Origin: Pirellulaceae bacterium | GTDB lineage: Bacteria > Planctomycetota > Planctomycetia > Pirellulales > Pirellulaceae | Assembly: GCA_016784735.1 (NCBI GenBank) | Contig: JADHUC010000027.1 | Span: 1-52,841, forward strand | Reading direction: 5' to 3' | Length of the DNA: 52,841 nucleotides | In this document: positions 1 to 8,473 of the stretch, piece by piece | Position numbering within the stretch: the stretch's first letter is position 1 | How the letters are laid out: every line of letters begins with the position of its first letter | Translations under genes and position numbers: made by a program | Notes under the pieces: generated by a model | What the model was told of the DNA's origin: nothing | The model's database searches: none | Seen by the model: only the letters and a program-made list of their open reading frames with translations

Positions 1-69
1 CCCACTGTAGCTGAAGTTATCGAACAAATCAACCGTGAACTACGGTACTTCAGCCTGAATATGGGTTAA
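1..69 (+). CDS. Possible 3' end of an unidentified protein (partial)
   Basis: Frame 1 is open from the window edge to a TAA at 67-69 and encodes about 22 residues ending RYFSLNMG. The composition is protein-like, but so short an open frame can easily arise by chance. I do not recognise it. If real, it converges on the minus-strand gene that ends at 145. Confidence 0.25.
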   Translation, partial: PTVAEVIEQINRELRYFSLNMG

Positions 70-144
70 ATATCAGAAACCAAGGAAAAAGTCAATCTGC
101 CAAATATCGATGCAGAACTTCTGGGTCGGGGCACTAGATTGTCG

Positions 145-1689
145 TCACCGGCTGCGGAGCACTTGCGCCCCACGCCCCTCAGCGTTTTCAAGATAGTCTT
201 TGGTGCTGCGAATCAGTTTCATGTCCGGCTCGGCCGATACGCTTTTGACCGCAATCGACATCGGCTCGCCCCACGGCCCTTCTTGCCATGCGGCTGTGTG
301 AGCGATGCACCGGTCCGAAGCACAGAGGATTCCTCGATTGCTGGCGATGTAGGATGGCTCCAGGTCGTCGCGGCGGAATCGTTTGGCAGTACGCACGATG
401 AAATCAGCCTTCGGATCGACCCGCAACTCCCAGTGTACTTCGAGGCCAACCTTCGGGGCGTCGGCGGCTACGATCAGGGTGCCGTCCGGTGCGGTCTTGA
501 TCTCGGTGATGCGTTCGATCGAGCGGCTGAATCCCCGGCCGAGCGGCCAGAGCACGCGTCCCACAAGCAGGTCGTATGTGCGGCCGACGGGCTCGAAGGA
601 AACGCTGGCCGAAGTATCTTGCAGTTCCCCGTCCACCCATAATCGTCCACGGTGGATCGAGGCCATGAACTCTGGTCCCGTGTAGATGGTGTACTCGATT
701 CGCCCCACGAAAGGCGCTTGATCGGCGGCATCGACCGCTCGCTGTTGCAGGATAAGTTGGTCGTCGCCCATCGTCAGCTTCCATTCAAAAAGCTGCTGCC
801 GACCCGAGAGGCTGGGCTTGACCATGGTGCCTGTGGCAGTGAAACCGCGGGCGTATTCGCCGTCGATGCGGTTCAGCGTGTCGAGCAGTTGCTGCGCGTC
901 CGGCACTCGGGCAGTCTGTGGGTGCTTGGCGAGGTATGCGGCGACTTTGTCCCGCAGCGGTCGCGTTTCGGGGGCGTTGGCCTGCTTGATCTTCTCCAGA
1001 GCTTTCTGCGCAGCCCCGTGAACATACTCGTCGGGCTCCTGCAATGCCTTTTCGAGCGCGGTGGTAATCGGAGCAGACGAGTCCCCCGACTCCCCCAGCA
1101 CTGATATGGCGCGCAAACACAACGAGCGGTCGCCCGCGCCCAGTTGTGCAACGGCAGCCTCAATCGGGTGCGTCATAGCTCGCAACGTCACGTTCGCCGG
1201 AATCTTCAGCTCATCAAGTTGCTCAGCGTGGTCCTGACCGATATTGACGATCAACCGGGGCGTTAGAGGGTACAATCCCGTCTGGGCGTGCTCTCGAGCA
1301 TGATGGAAGTAGAGGCCTGCCGGTACGTGGAACTCGACAGTGTACGGCGTAAGTTGGCCTTGGAACGAGCGAGCAGACGGGCTTCCCGGGCGGAGGATCA
1401 CGTCATGTCGCGCCAGATCAACTTGCGCGAACGCGTCGATCAATTGGTTGATGGTACCGATGCCTCCGCCGTAGTAAGCGTGTTCGTTGCCGTTGACCCA
1501 ATTCCAGTAGACACAGGACGGGTGACGCAGAACGTCCTCGACGCCGTTGGGCCAATCAGACGAACGGGAGATGTGCTCCAAGGCAGGTCCAAAGCGTTCT
1601 TGGCCCATGCCGAGCACCGGCTTGGCCGCAAACACGAAAGTCAACAGCAGCGCGGCAGCGCCCGCCGTAGCGTGCATCAATCGTGACAT
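145..1689 (-). CDS. Exported protein of unknown function with a short HEAT-like stretch
   Basis: The 514-aa product begins with an uncleaved-looking Sec signal (hydrophobic residues about 8-27). The ATG at 1689 is preferred to one 8 codons upstream because GAGG lies a few bases before it and the longer form would overlap the preceding gene. Residues about 195-245 (ALQEPDEYVHGAAQKALEKI) look like HEAT/Armadillo helices. The rest, rich in beta-type sequence, is not recognised. Only 7 bp separate it from the upstream gene, so the two are probably co-transcribed. It is the last gene of the long minus-strand block of exported proteins. The location outside the cytoplasmic membrane is inferred; no enzymatic motif is visible. 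Confidence 0.75.
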   Translation of the reverse strand: MSRLMHATAGAAALLLTFVFAAKPVLGMGQERFGPALEHISRSSDWPNGVEDVLRHPSCVYWNWVNGNEHAYYGGGIGTINQLIDAFAQVDLARHDVILRPGSPSARSFQGQLTPYTVEFHVPAGLYFHHAREHAQTGLYPLTPRLIVNIGQDHAEQLDELKIPANVTLRAMTHPIEAAVAQLGAGDRSLCLRAISVLGESGDSSAPITTALEKALQEPDEYVHGAAQKALEKIKQANAPETRPLRDKVAAYLAKHPQTARVPDAQQLLDTLNRIDGEYARGFTATGTMVKPSLSGRQQLFEWKLTMGDDQLILQQRAVDAADQAPFVGRIEYTIYTGPEFMASIHRGRLWVDGELQDTSASVSFEPVGRTYDLLVGRVLWPLGRGFSRSIERITEIKTAPDGTLIVAADAPKVGLEVHWELRVDPKADFIVRTAKRFRRDDLEPSYIASNRGILCASDRCIAHTAAWQEGPWGEPMSIAVKSVSAEPDMKLIRSTKDYLENAEGRGAQVLRSR

Positions 1690-1696
1690 GATGACC

Positions 1697-3412
1697 TCAC
1701 TTTCCCGGCACAAGTTTGGCGTCCGGGTGTTTCTGAAGGAATCGCTTGAATACCCTATCGGACTTCTCCGATTCTTCCGGTGTATGGATGAACAGCGTGC
1801 TCACGCGCCAGACTGCCCCACTGCAGAAATTCAGATAGATGGCTAACTGACCGCCCTTCTTGCCATCGGGGTTGACCGCCGTGGCCAGAGCCATGTTGTC
1901 GTTTTTGTCTGCGTAGACTTCCGCGATCGCGAGCTTCTGAAATTCAGGGAGTTTCTTCAGTTTCCCATGCCATTCGGACCAATCGTCCATGTCGGCCAGA
2001 GTTGTCACGCCAAATGTCGTCCGATCGTCTTCTTTGAGTGACGTGAGAAACGCGTCGGCGATCTGGCGAGGGCAGCTATCCGGTAACCCGGGCGCACCCG
2101 CGAGTTTGAGAAGCTCCTGGTGGTACTGGGTCCAGTCGCGACTGCTCCCCAAACGGAAATCCAGATTCTTACGTACCGCTTCAATCACCCGGTCGTCAGT
2201 CGGGCCCGGCAGTTCTTCCCAGTGGTCGATGTACTGGCGAATGAGATGGATCTGGCCCATGTTCCGGCGGTCGCGTTCTTCGAGCAGTTCTAGCATCACA
2301 GGCACACCCGTCGGGCCCAAGCGTATCAACCCCCAAGCAGCCTCCTTGGTTGAAGAGACCATGTTCTTAAGTAGTCCCGCACAGTCGCCGCGATCCAACG
2401 CGAGCAGGCCTTCAACCAGCGCTTCGTTAACGCGTCTTTCCCATGAACCGTGATCTTTGGCCATCTCTCGGATATGTTGACGGACCTGGGGGCCACCGAA
2501 CGTCGTCAGAGCCTCGACAGCAGCGCTACCTATCATTCCTGCTCGGTGCTTGGGCGAGACGTGAGCTCTGCCAACTTGTTTGGCCGTCGTCAGTTTGGTG
2601 ATCTGCTGCCTAGCCTTTTCAGTCTCCAGCATCGCCAAGAGTCTCAGGGCGGTCACAATCGTTTCCTCGTGATTCTCGTCGGGATGCATAATTGCGTCCA
2701 TGGAAACCGGGATGAAGCGGCTGTAGTCAAGCGGGGAAAACGCAGGCGCGGCTACCGAATCGCCTCTTGCTGAGCGTATCCCCTGATCCAGCTCACGGAA
2801 CGCGAAAATGCGTTCCTCTTGACCGGCGGCCACAGCGCGATTCAATAGGAACTCCTGCCGCTGGAGCCGTTTGAGGAAACGCACCAGGGAAAAATACGGC
2901 TCCGGGTTGCGATCGTGACACCATGCCTTCTGAGCTTTGCCCTCGCGAATCAGCTTCATGTCGATCTGTGTCGCATCGGTATAGTTGGGCTGGACGTTGG
3001 CACCAGGCTTCGTCAGCCAACCGGTTTCCTTCAGCAGTTGGACCAACTGGTCGAGATGCTTCGGACTCAGGCGGAATTCGGCCGTATATCGAGAATCGTC
3101 GTTCGGGGCTTTGCTCATCGAGCACTCAACAGCCCCGTCTCCCTTAACCGCAAGCCGGGCCTTCTCCCACCACATCCAGATCCCTCTGAATTCGACCGAA
3201 AACTCGTCGAATGCGCGAGCTTCAACTGCCTGGGGTTCGCCCGCACCGTTTGTCTCTTTGGCGGCTTCGTTTTCCGAGCACACGCCCAATGGAAGCCCGA
3301 TTTGAAGGCAGAGAACTAGGAAGGCGAGTAGCACGGGGCGACTGTCGGCGGTCGACTGGTGAAATAGCCTCCGATGGTTCACGCGTCCAGCGTCGTTGCG
3401 TTTGTCGTGCAT
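1697..3412 (-). CDS. Exported HEAT-like protein of unknown function
   Basis: The 571-aa product has a basic N-terminus followed by a hydrophobic signal segment (about residues 28-45). A Cys follows the segment, but the sequence LGVC is a poor lipobox, so ordinary Sec export is more likely than lipoprotein anchoring. The ATG at 3412 has a GGGAGGA ribosome site just upstream, better than the ATG 7 codons earlier. The middle (about residues 220-400) has alternating helices such as LLAMLETEKARQQI and EALVEGLLALDRGDCAGLL, consistent with degenerate HEAT repeats. No catalytic motif is seen. It probably forms a two-gene unit with the downstream gene ending at 145; 167 bp separate it from the protease upstream. 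Confidence 0.75.
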   Translation of the reverse strand: MHDKRNDAGRVNHRRLFHQSTADSRPVLLAFLVLCLQIGLPLGVCSENEAAKETNGAGEPQAVEARAFDEFSVEFRGIWMWWEKARLAVKGDGAVECSMSKAPNDDSRYTAEFRLSPKHLDQLVQLLKETGWLTKPGANVQPNYTDATQIDMKLIREGKAQKAWCHDRNPEPYFSLVRFLKRLQRQEFLLNRAVAAGQEERIFAFRELDQGIRSARGDSVAAPAFSPLDYSRFIPVSMDAIMHPDENHEETIVTALRLLAMLETEKARQQITKLTTAKQVGRAHVSPKHRAGMIGSAAVEALTTFGGPQVRQHIREMAKDHGSWERRVNEALVEGLLALDRGDCAGLLKNMVSSTKEAAWGLIRLGPTGVPVMLELLEERDRRNMGQIHLIRQYIDHWEELPGPTDDRVIEAVRKNLDFRLGSSRDWTQYHQELLKLAGAPGLPDSCPRQIADAFLTSLKEDDRTTFGVTTLADMDDWSEWHGKLKKLPEFQKLAIAEVYADKNDNMALATAVNPDGKKGGQLAIYLNFCSGAVWRVSTLFIHTPEESEKSDRVFKRFLQKHPDAKLVPGK

Positions 3413-3579
3413 CTTCGGTCCTCCCTCTGCCATCGTACGCGATCAGGGCCCCGTTCCACTCCATTTTCGAGCGGGGAAGGCGATCGTGCAACCATTGAGC
3501 GAGTGAGATACTGACTGCACTTGGTGGAAAGAGAACTCGCAGGGGCTTCACCCTTCTGAACACGCAACAGCAACTTAGG

Positions 3580-4497
3580 CTATTGCGACGCCTTCTCCTC
3601 CTTCGCCGATTGTCCGAGCAGTTTCAGCAGTGAGGTGGACGGGATACAGTATTTCATAACCATCTGGATCTTCGTGCCCACGCCGTCTTTCTTTTCGTAG
3701 TAAACCGGCGTGGTCGAGCGAACAATGCCCACAACGGCGCCGGTGCGGTCTAGCACCGGCGAACCGCTCGAACCTTTGGCAAAGTCGGCAGTAATGGTCA
3801 TCTCGTGGCGGGCGTTCTTTCCACGTTCCCTGCGCAGAAAGTGGCTGCTGACGACGCCAGCGGTCATCATGTAGAGATGATTCACGGGATGGCCGATGAC
3901 GAACACCTCCGTGCCAACCGGCGCCGACGATGTCACCGGCAGGGGCACAAGATCGTCGGCGTCGACTTTGATCACGGCCAGATCATTGGCCTTGCTGGCG
4001 GCCAGCACCTTCAGGACCGGCAGTACCCGCCCGTCCCAAGTGCCAATTGCAATGGCCTCTGCCTTTATCGTACTGGCAAGCACGTGATGGTTGGTCACCA
4101 CGACACCTTCCTGGCTGATGACAAACCCCGTGGCGACATTCGTGTGCCAGTTATCGCATTTGTCGCATTTGTAGATCCTTCCCACAAGCACGACACTCTT
4201 CCGGCAACTGGCGTAGAGGTCGCACGGGTCGAGCGTTTGGTCGGACGGGGGCAGAGCACTGACCGAACAGGTTTGGTCGTCCGGCAACTGGTCCCGCACA
4301 CGGTCCAAATCGACGGGACGGCCTTCGTCGAGCAACTTGGCGAGCTTACCGGCAAACTGGCGGGCGATGTTCGTGGGATCAGTGGGCTCGACGATCTCGT
4401 CACTTGCCACAGCCGATACGTTTGCCTGGCAAACGCTAATCGCCATCAAGAACGTCGTGATGCTCGTAAGCCGTGAAGTAGCAATACGACTTTTCAT
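3580..4497 (-). CDS. Secreted trypsin-like (S1C/Do-type) serine protease with a CxxC motif
   Basis: The 305-aa protein carries the catalytic triad of the chymotrypsin-like fold: His138 in TNHHVL, Asp172 in NDLAVIKVDA and Ser244 in KGSSGSPV. A signal peptide covers about residues 1-31. There is no PDZ domain after the protease domain, unlike DegP/DegQ, so this is a minimal secreted protease. An unusual Cys-rich stretch (C92, C98, C111, C114, then H118) lies directly before the protease domain and may bind metal or form disulfides. The family cleaves unfolded or specific exported proteins, but the substrate here is unknown. It sits downstream of oxidoreductase 4658-6010, separated by palindrome 4544-4635. 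Confidence 0.85.
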   Translation of the reverse strand: MKSRIATSRLTSITTFLMAISVCQANVSAVASDEIVEPTDPTNIARQFAGKLAKLLDEGRPVDLDRVRDQLPDDQTCSVSALPPSDQTLDPCDLYASCRKSVVLVGRIYKCDKCDNWHTNVATGFVISQEGVVVTNHHVLASTIKAEAIAIGTWDGRVLPVLKVLAASKANDLAVIKVDADDLVPLPVTSSAPVGTEVFVIGHPVNHLYMMTAGVVSSHFLRRERGKNARHEMTITADFAKGSSGSPVLDRTGAVVGIVRSTTPVYYEKKDGVGTKIQMVMKYCIPSTSLLKLLGQSAKEEKASQ

Positions 4498-4543
4498 TGA
4501 AAGATCCCCAAACCGCGGACAAACTCAGAAGCTCGTCCCACAC

Positions 4544-4635
4544 TCGTTTAACCCGAAGCCGGAGGCGATGGCGGGTAGAGGGATGGATCGTCCACGCGTA
4601 GCACGCGCCATCGCCTCCGGCTTCGGGTTAAACGA
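4544..4635. repeat. Palindromic repeat family A, copy 1
   Basis: A perfect 30-bp inverted repeat (arms 4544-4573 and 4606-4635, beginning TCGTTTAACCCGAAGCCGG) flanks a 32-nt loop. Further copies lie at 9829-9920 and 47717-47808. The loop motif GGATGGATCGTCCAC at 4581-4595 recurs in copy 3. It sits between the end of an oxidoreductase gene and the start of the protease gene, both on the minus strand. It could act as a terminator or RNA-stabilising hairpin, or be a REP-like non-autonomous element. Confidence 0.95.
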
Positions 4636-4657
4636 TCAAGTGCAAGAAGACTGCAAC

Positions 4658-6010
4658 TTACAACTCCCAACCAGTTCGGTACTCCGTTCGGATGTACTTG
4701 TTGGCTTCGGGCAGGTTAGTGACCTTCATGTTCTCGGCGTCCCATTCGATCCGCGTATCGACTCGCTGAGCGATATTGCCCAGACAGCAGGCCTCGGCCA
4801 GCGGACCGGAGTAGGAAAAATCTGCACCGGCTGGTTCGCCCGATTTGCACGCGCGAATCCAGTCCTGTTCGTGTGAGCCCTGGACCCGGGGAATCGTTTT
4901 CTCGGGTCGTTCGGCCGCCTGCATCTTCGTTTCGGGGATGATGCGGGGACTGTTGCCGTACACGCCGCACATGATCGAGCCCTTCGTACCCTTGAACACC
5001 ACGCCGCCTTCAGCAGGCAGCCTTCGGCCGTCCTCCAAATCGGCGGGCCGCGGCGGCCGTGTGCCTTCGTACCACGTGAGTTTCACGGGCGACAGGTCGC
5101 CGCGAGCCGGGAAGTGGTAAGTGACGATCGCCGAAAGCGGATGTACCTCCGGCGTGTTGCCGCAGGTGGTCGCGTCGATACTGGTCGGCGCCGTCAGTTT
5201 CAACGGCCAGAAAATCGGGTCGAACGTGTGCACGCCGCGATCGCCCATCATTCCCGACCCAAAGTCCCACCAGCACCGCCAGGTGCGTGGGTGGTAGGCA
5301 CGATGGTAAGGCCGCATATGCGCTGGACCGATCCAAAGATCCCAATCCAATCCTGTCGGTACCGGTGGCGTTTCCTTTGGCCGCTCGGACCACTGCGAAC
5401 TCCATGACGCGTGGCCCCAAGGATAGTACGTCAGGCTGCAGTAAGCATCGACTTCGCGGACCTCGCCGATCAGTCCGGCCCAGATCCACTCGCAGATCAG
5501 TCGAATACCCTCGCCCGAGTGGCCTTGGATGCCCATTTGCGTCGCCACGCCCGCCTCTTTTGCCGTTTTGGCCAGCGTGCGGGCTTCGTAGACGTTGTGC
5601 GTCAGCGGCTTCTGGCAGTACACGTGTTTGCCGGCGCGCATGGCCGCCATCGAGATCACCGCGTGCGTGTGATCGGGCGTGGCGATCATGACGCCGTCGA
5701 TATCCTTCTGTTTGTCTAGCATCTCGCGGAAATCGACAAAGAGCTTCGCGTCCGGATAACGTTGAATCGTACGGGCAACGTAGTTCTTATCCACGTCGCA
5801 CAGCGCCACGATGTTGTCGGTTTCCATGTTGCGCAAGTTTCCTGCGCCCATACCGCCGATGCCGATTCCGGCGATGTTCATCCTCTCGCTAGGCGCGATC
5901 TGCCGCGGACCGCCCAAGACGTGCCGCGGAACGACAGTTGCCGCGGCAACTGCTCCAGCGGCCATCGCCGTTTGCTTAACCAAAGCTCGACGGGAAAAAG
6001 ATGCTGTCAT
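4658..6010 (-). CDS. Tat-exported Gfo/Idh/MocA-family oxidoreductase (QKP type)
   Basis: This 450-aa protein has a twin-arginine signal (SRRALVKQ at residues 6-13, then an Ala-rich hydrophobic stretch) and a Rossmann NAD(P)-binding loop, GIGGMGAGN. The family's usual EKP at the nicotinamide/active site reads CQKPLTH here. A later GDRGVHTFDP contains the probable catalytic His region. The ATG at 6010 follows GAGGAGG with good spacing, better than an ATG 6 codons upstream. By family, it oxidises or reduces a sugar or cyclitol and would be exported already folded with bound cofactor, as in Zymomonas glucose-fructose oxidoreductase. The substrate cannot be read. Unlike its three upstream relatives it is followed by a protease rather than a HEAT gene. 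Confidence 0.92.
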   Translation of the reverse strand: MTASFSRRALVKQTAMAAGAVAAATVVPRHVLGGPRQIAPSERMNIAGIGIGGMGAGNLRNMETDNIVALCDVDKNYVARTIQRYPDAKLFVDFREMLDKQKDIDGVMIATPDHTHAVISMAAMRAGKHVYCQKPLTHNVYEARTLAKTAKEAGVATQMGIQGHSGEGIRLICEWIWAGLIGEVREVDAYCSLTYYPWGHASWSSQWSERPKETPPVPTGLDWDLWIGPAHMRPYHRAYHPRTWRCWWDFGSGMMGDRGVHTFDPIFWPLKLTAPTSIDATTCGNTPEVHPLSAIVTYHFPARGDLSPVKLTWYEGTRPPRPADLEDGRRLPAEGGVVFKGTKGSIMCGVYGNSPRIIPETKMQAAERPEKTIPRVQGSHEQDWIRACKSGEPAGADFSYSGPLAEACCLGNIAQRVDTRIEWDAENMKVTNLPEANKYIRTEYRTGWEL

Positions 6011-6066
6011 GGGAACGCCTCCTCTCAAACGAGTAATGTCGAATGTCCAATGACGAAAATCACTCG

Positions 6067-6112
6067 GGCCAGAAACCCGGCATTTTCGGAAAAGCCGGGT
6101 TTCTTCTTGGCC
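6067..6112 (-). terminator. Hairpin terminator between HEAT gene and next oxidoreductase
   Basis: Exact 11-bp arms (AGAAACCCGGC at 6071-6081 and its complement at 6094-6104) enclose a 12-nt loop, and GGCC/GGCC flanks extend the stem. It lies 21 bp past the stop of the HEAT gene ending at 6133. The T-rich tail is better on the plus strand (TTTCTTCTT), so termination of minus-strand transcription is an inference from position. Confidence 0.6.
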
Positions 6113-6132
6113 ACGGACTTCTGATCGGGTAC

Positions 6133-8340
6133 TTACCGCAGATTCCTCCGCGCACGATTTCGCAACGATCGGGCGCGTTTGGCCAGTTCGTCGTTGCTGG
6201 TTGCTTCGAGGGCCTTTTCCATCGACTCGACTACCACGGCGGGATTGGAGCCGAGTAGCTTTTCGGCGATCACAACGGCTGCCGCGGCGGCAGCCTCCTT
6301 CAAGCCTGGGTTGTCCATATGTGCTACGACCGTGTTCATGGCCGCTGCAGTTGGAACCCGCGTCAGGGCGTCTAACACCAGCCGCCGCTCGTCATCTCGC
6401 GTGGCCACGTCCATCGCCGTTTCGCACATGGCAAGTCGCTGGTCATCCGGGAGACCGAACTGGCGAATGATGCGGATGTAGCCCCGCAGTGTTCGGACCT
6501 TGAACTTGTCGCTGCCCTTCTGGGCCAAATCGAGCAACACCGGGGCTGCGTCCGGACTCATCCATCCGCCCAGTACGCGAGTAGCCGCATCTTGGACCTC
6601 CTCGCTGCCGGTTTTCGCGGCTGCCGATACGCCGTCCAGGGCCTTTTGTCCGCCAACCACGCCCATCAGTTCGAGCAGATCGCTTTTGGCAGTCACGGAC
6701 GCAGCCGACAGTCTGGCTAGCAGTGCCGTGGCACACGCATCGCGGTCCGGCATGCGCAACACCGCCTTCTTCAGAGCATCTTTGACCGCGGCACCTTCAT
6801 CCGATGAGTCCGGATCTACCAAGCGGTCGATCAGCACTGGCAGATCGTCAAGTCCGACGGTGGTGCCCAGCGCGTGGATTGCGGCCAAAGCGACCTCGGA
6901 GTCCGCATCGTCGGCTGCCTGCTTCAAGGCGGGGACAGCCGACGCGATGCCGCGTTCGCCGGCGAGCCGGATCAGAGTCACCCGTTTCGCGCCCTCGGCG
7001 CCGTCCAACGCCTTGGCCACGGCCGCATCCACATCCTGTCCTTTCAGTCGCCTGAGACTGTCGAACGCTGCCTCCGCCAATCCACCTTCGTCGACGGCTG
7101 TGGCGAGCAGCACGGGCATTGCGGATGCGTCACCGAGGCTGCCCAACACGCCGATCGCCGCACGACGAATATCCCAGGCATTGCTCTCGGCCGCTTCGAG
7201 GATAACCGGCAAAGCGGCCTCCTGCCCGAGATCTCCCAACGTGTAGATCAACAGCACCTGCCGTGGATGTTGAGACACATGGCCCTCAAGCGAGAATTGC
7301 TCTTTCTCTGGGACCACTACGGTCTGCTCCTGGCCGCCCTTGACGAACACGACCCGCAGTTGCTTGACCACGCTTGGAGCCGGATCGCCCGCCAAGCTGT
7401 TGGACGCTTCGATCGGAGAACCGCTCCGCACAGCGGCGATCACTTGCTCGGTCACGTCGACTTGCTTGTCGCCCGCGCCATATTCTGCTTTCTTGATGAC
7501 AACCTCGTCGGTGGATATCTCCGACGCCGCGGGCAATTCCAACGCCTGCATCAACGTCTTGGCCACTTCGGGACCGCCAATTTCGTGAGCCATACGGAGA
7601 GCCACGCGGAACAGGGCCTTGTCGGCCGAGCCGAGGCACTCAAGCAACAGCGGCATGCCATCAGCGCCACGGGCGCGGATGGCACCGTGAAGGGCGGCGA
7701 TTTCGTGGTGCTTGAGCAGATTTGCCTCGCGCATGGCATCGTAGATCGCGACAGCTTCGTTCTGCTTGCCCGCGGCGATCAATGTATCAGCGGCGGTCAA
7801 GCACGCGTCGGCAACGGCAGTCCGTGACGACTCGGGACCGTCCAGCGCGCCCGTGAGAATCGCGACTGCCTCGGGCGTGGCGATACGCCCCAGCGAGCCG
7901 GCTGCGGCGCCGGCCACGGCCGAATCGGAGCCGCCCATTAGTCCTTCGAGATCGCCGATTGCCTTCGCGTCGCGTCGCATGCCGATCGAGTTGATCACGC
8001 CAACCAACATTCCGCCCTTGAGCTTCCCCAAGGCAGCGCGGAACGACTCATCGACCGACGGATCGGGGATCGGCTCCAGGCCGAAGCGGGCATAGTGAGA
8101 CATCTGTTCGTCGGAAAGCAATTTGGTCAGCACCGGGACTGCGTCCTTGGTGCCAATCACGGCCAACTGCTGGCAGGCTTTCGCTTTGTCGAAGACCGGC
8201 GCGTCCGATTCAAGCACGGCGATCAACGCCGCTTCGTCGCCCTCGGCGGGGGGTGATTGTTGCGCACGCAGCGAGACGGGTATCGTGGCCAGCAGACAGG
8301 CGACCACGGTTAGTGTTGGAATGGGCTTTGTGAAACGCAT
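6133..8340 (-). CDS. Secreted HEAT-repeat protein with internal beta-type insert domain
   Basis: The 735-aa product has a Sec signal (about residues 1-26) and then tandem helical HEAT repeats over most of its length, for example KDAVPVLTKLLSDE and EAALPVILEAAESN. Residues about 280-353 interrupt the repeats with a different module (AEYGAGDKQVDVT, then LAGDPAPSVVKQLRVVF). From memory it resembles the DUF3395-type domain, but that name is tentative. The same module appears at the C-terminus of the HEAT protein starting at 50782. The start is supported by GAGGAG upstream. HEAT solenoids are protein-binding scaffolds. Adjacency to oxidoreductase 8474-9751, repeated in the other units, suggests the two proteins work together outside the cytoplasm. 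Confidence 0.88.
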   Translation of the reverse strand: MRFTKPIPTLTVVACLLATIPVSLRAQQSPPAEGDEAALIAVLESDAPVFDKAKACQQLAVIGTKDAVPVLTKLLSDEQMSHYARFGLEPIPDPSVDESFRAALGKLKGGMLVGVINSIGMRRDAKAIGDLEGLMGGSDSAVAGAAAGSLGRIATPEAVAILTGALDGPESSRTAVADACLTAADTLIAAGKQNEAVAIYDAMREANLLKHHEIAALHGAIRARGADGMPLLLECLGSADKALFRVALRMAHEIGGPEVAKTLMQALELPAASEISTDEVVIKKAEYGAGDKQVDVTEQVIAAVRSGSPIEASNSLAGDPAPSVVKQLRVVFVKGGQEQTVVVPEKEQFSLEGHVSQHPRQVLLIYTLGDLGQEAALPVILEAAESNAWDIRRAAIGVLGSLGDASAMPVLLATAVDEGGLAEAAFDSLRRLKGQDVDAAVAKALDGAEGAKRVTLIRLAGERGIASAVPALKQAADDADSEVALAAIHALGTTVGLDDLPVLIDRLVDPDSSDEGAAVKDALKKAVLRMPDRDACATALLARLSAASVTAKSDLLELMGVVGGQKALDGVSAAAKTGSEEVQDAATRVLGGWMSPDAAPVLLDLAQKGSDKFKVRTLRGYIRIIRQFGLPDDQRLAMCETAMDVATRDDERRLVLDALTRVPTAAAMNTVVAHMDNPGLKEAAAAAAVVIAEKLLGSNPAVVVESMEKALEATSNDELAKRARSLRNRARRNLR

Positions 8341-8422
8341 TTGATTATTCTCCTCGTTCAGTTTGTCCGTGGGCCGGGGGGCCTCCTCCGATGTCGGGAG
8401 ACCTGCGGTCGGGCCTGTGGCT

Positions 8423-8465
8423 CGGTCAGGAGACCGGCCACAACGTGAGGGAGACCGGCCACAAC
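8423..8465. repeat. Repeat family C, tandem pair (GGTCAGGAGACCGGCC core)
   Basis: Two consecutive copies of an element ending GAGACCGGCCACAAC (8423-8444 and 8445-8465) lie between oxidoreductase 8474-9751 and HEAT gene 6133-8340. A more decayed copy may precede them (8395-8420). Related copies occur at 38524-38550 and 46517-46651. They occupy most of the 133-bp spacer inside this two-gene unit. Confidence 0.8.
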
Positions 8466-8473
8466 TTGTACTC

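Noticed and set aside
3305-3345. Lipoprotein lipobox in the protein at 1697-3412
   Set aside because: The sequence before the Cys is LGV rather than the small residue needed at -1, so lipid attachment is not supported.
6874-7827. A 317-codon plus-strand frame (with similar ones at 8579-9730 and 12636-13706)
   Set aside because: They are mirror frames of the HEAT and oxidoreductase genes in GC-rich DNA; no start signals or motifs.
8391-8465. Possible CRISPR array from the repeated GAGACCGGCCACAAC
   Set aside because: Only two or three decayed units, no regular spacers and no cas genes; it is a dispersed palindromic repeat.
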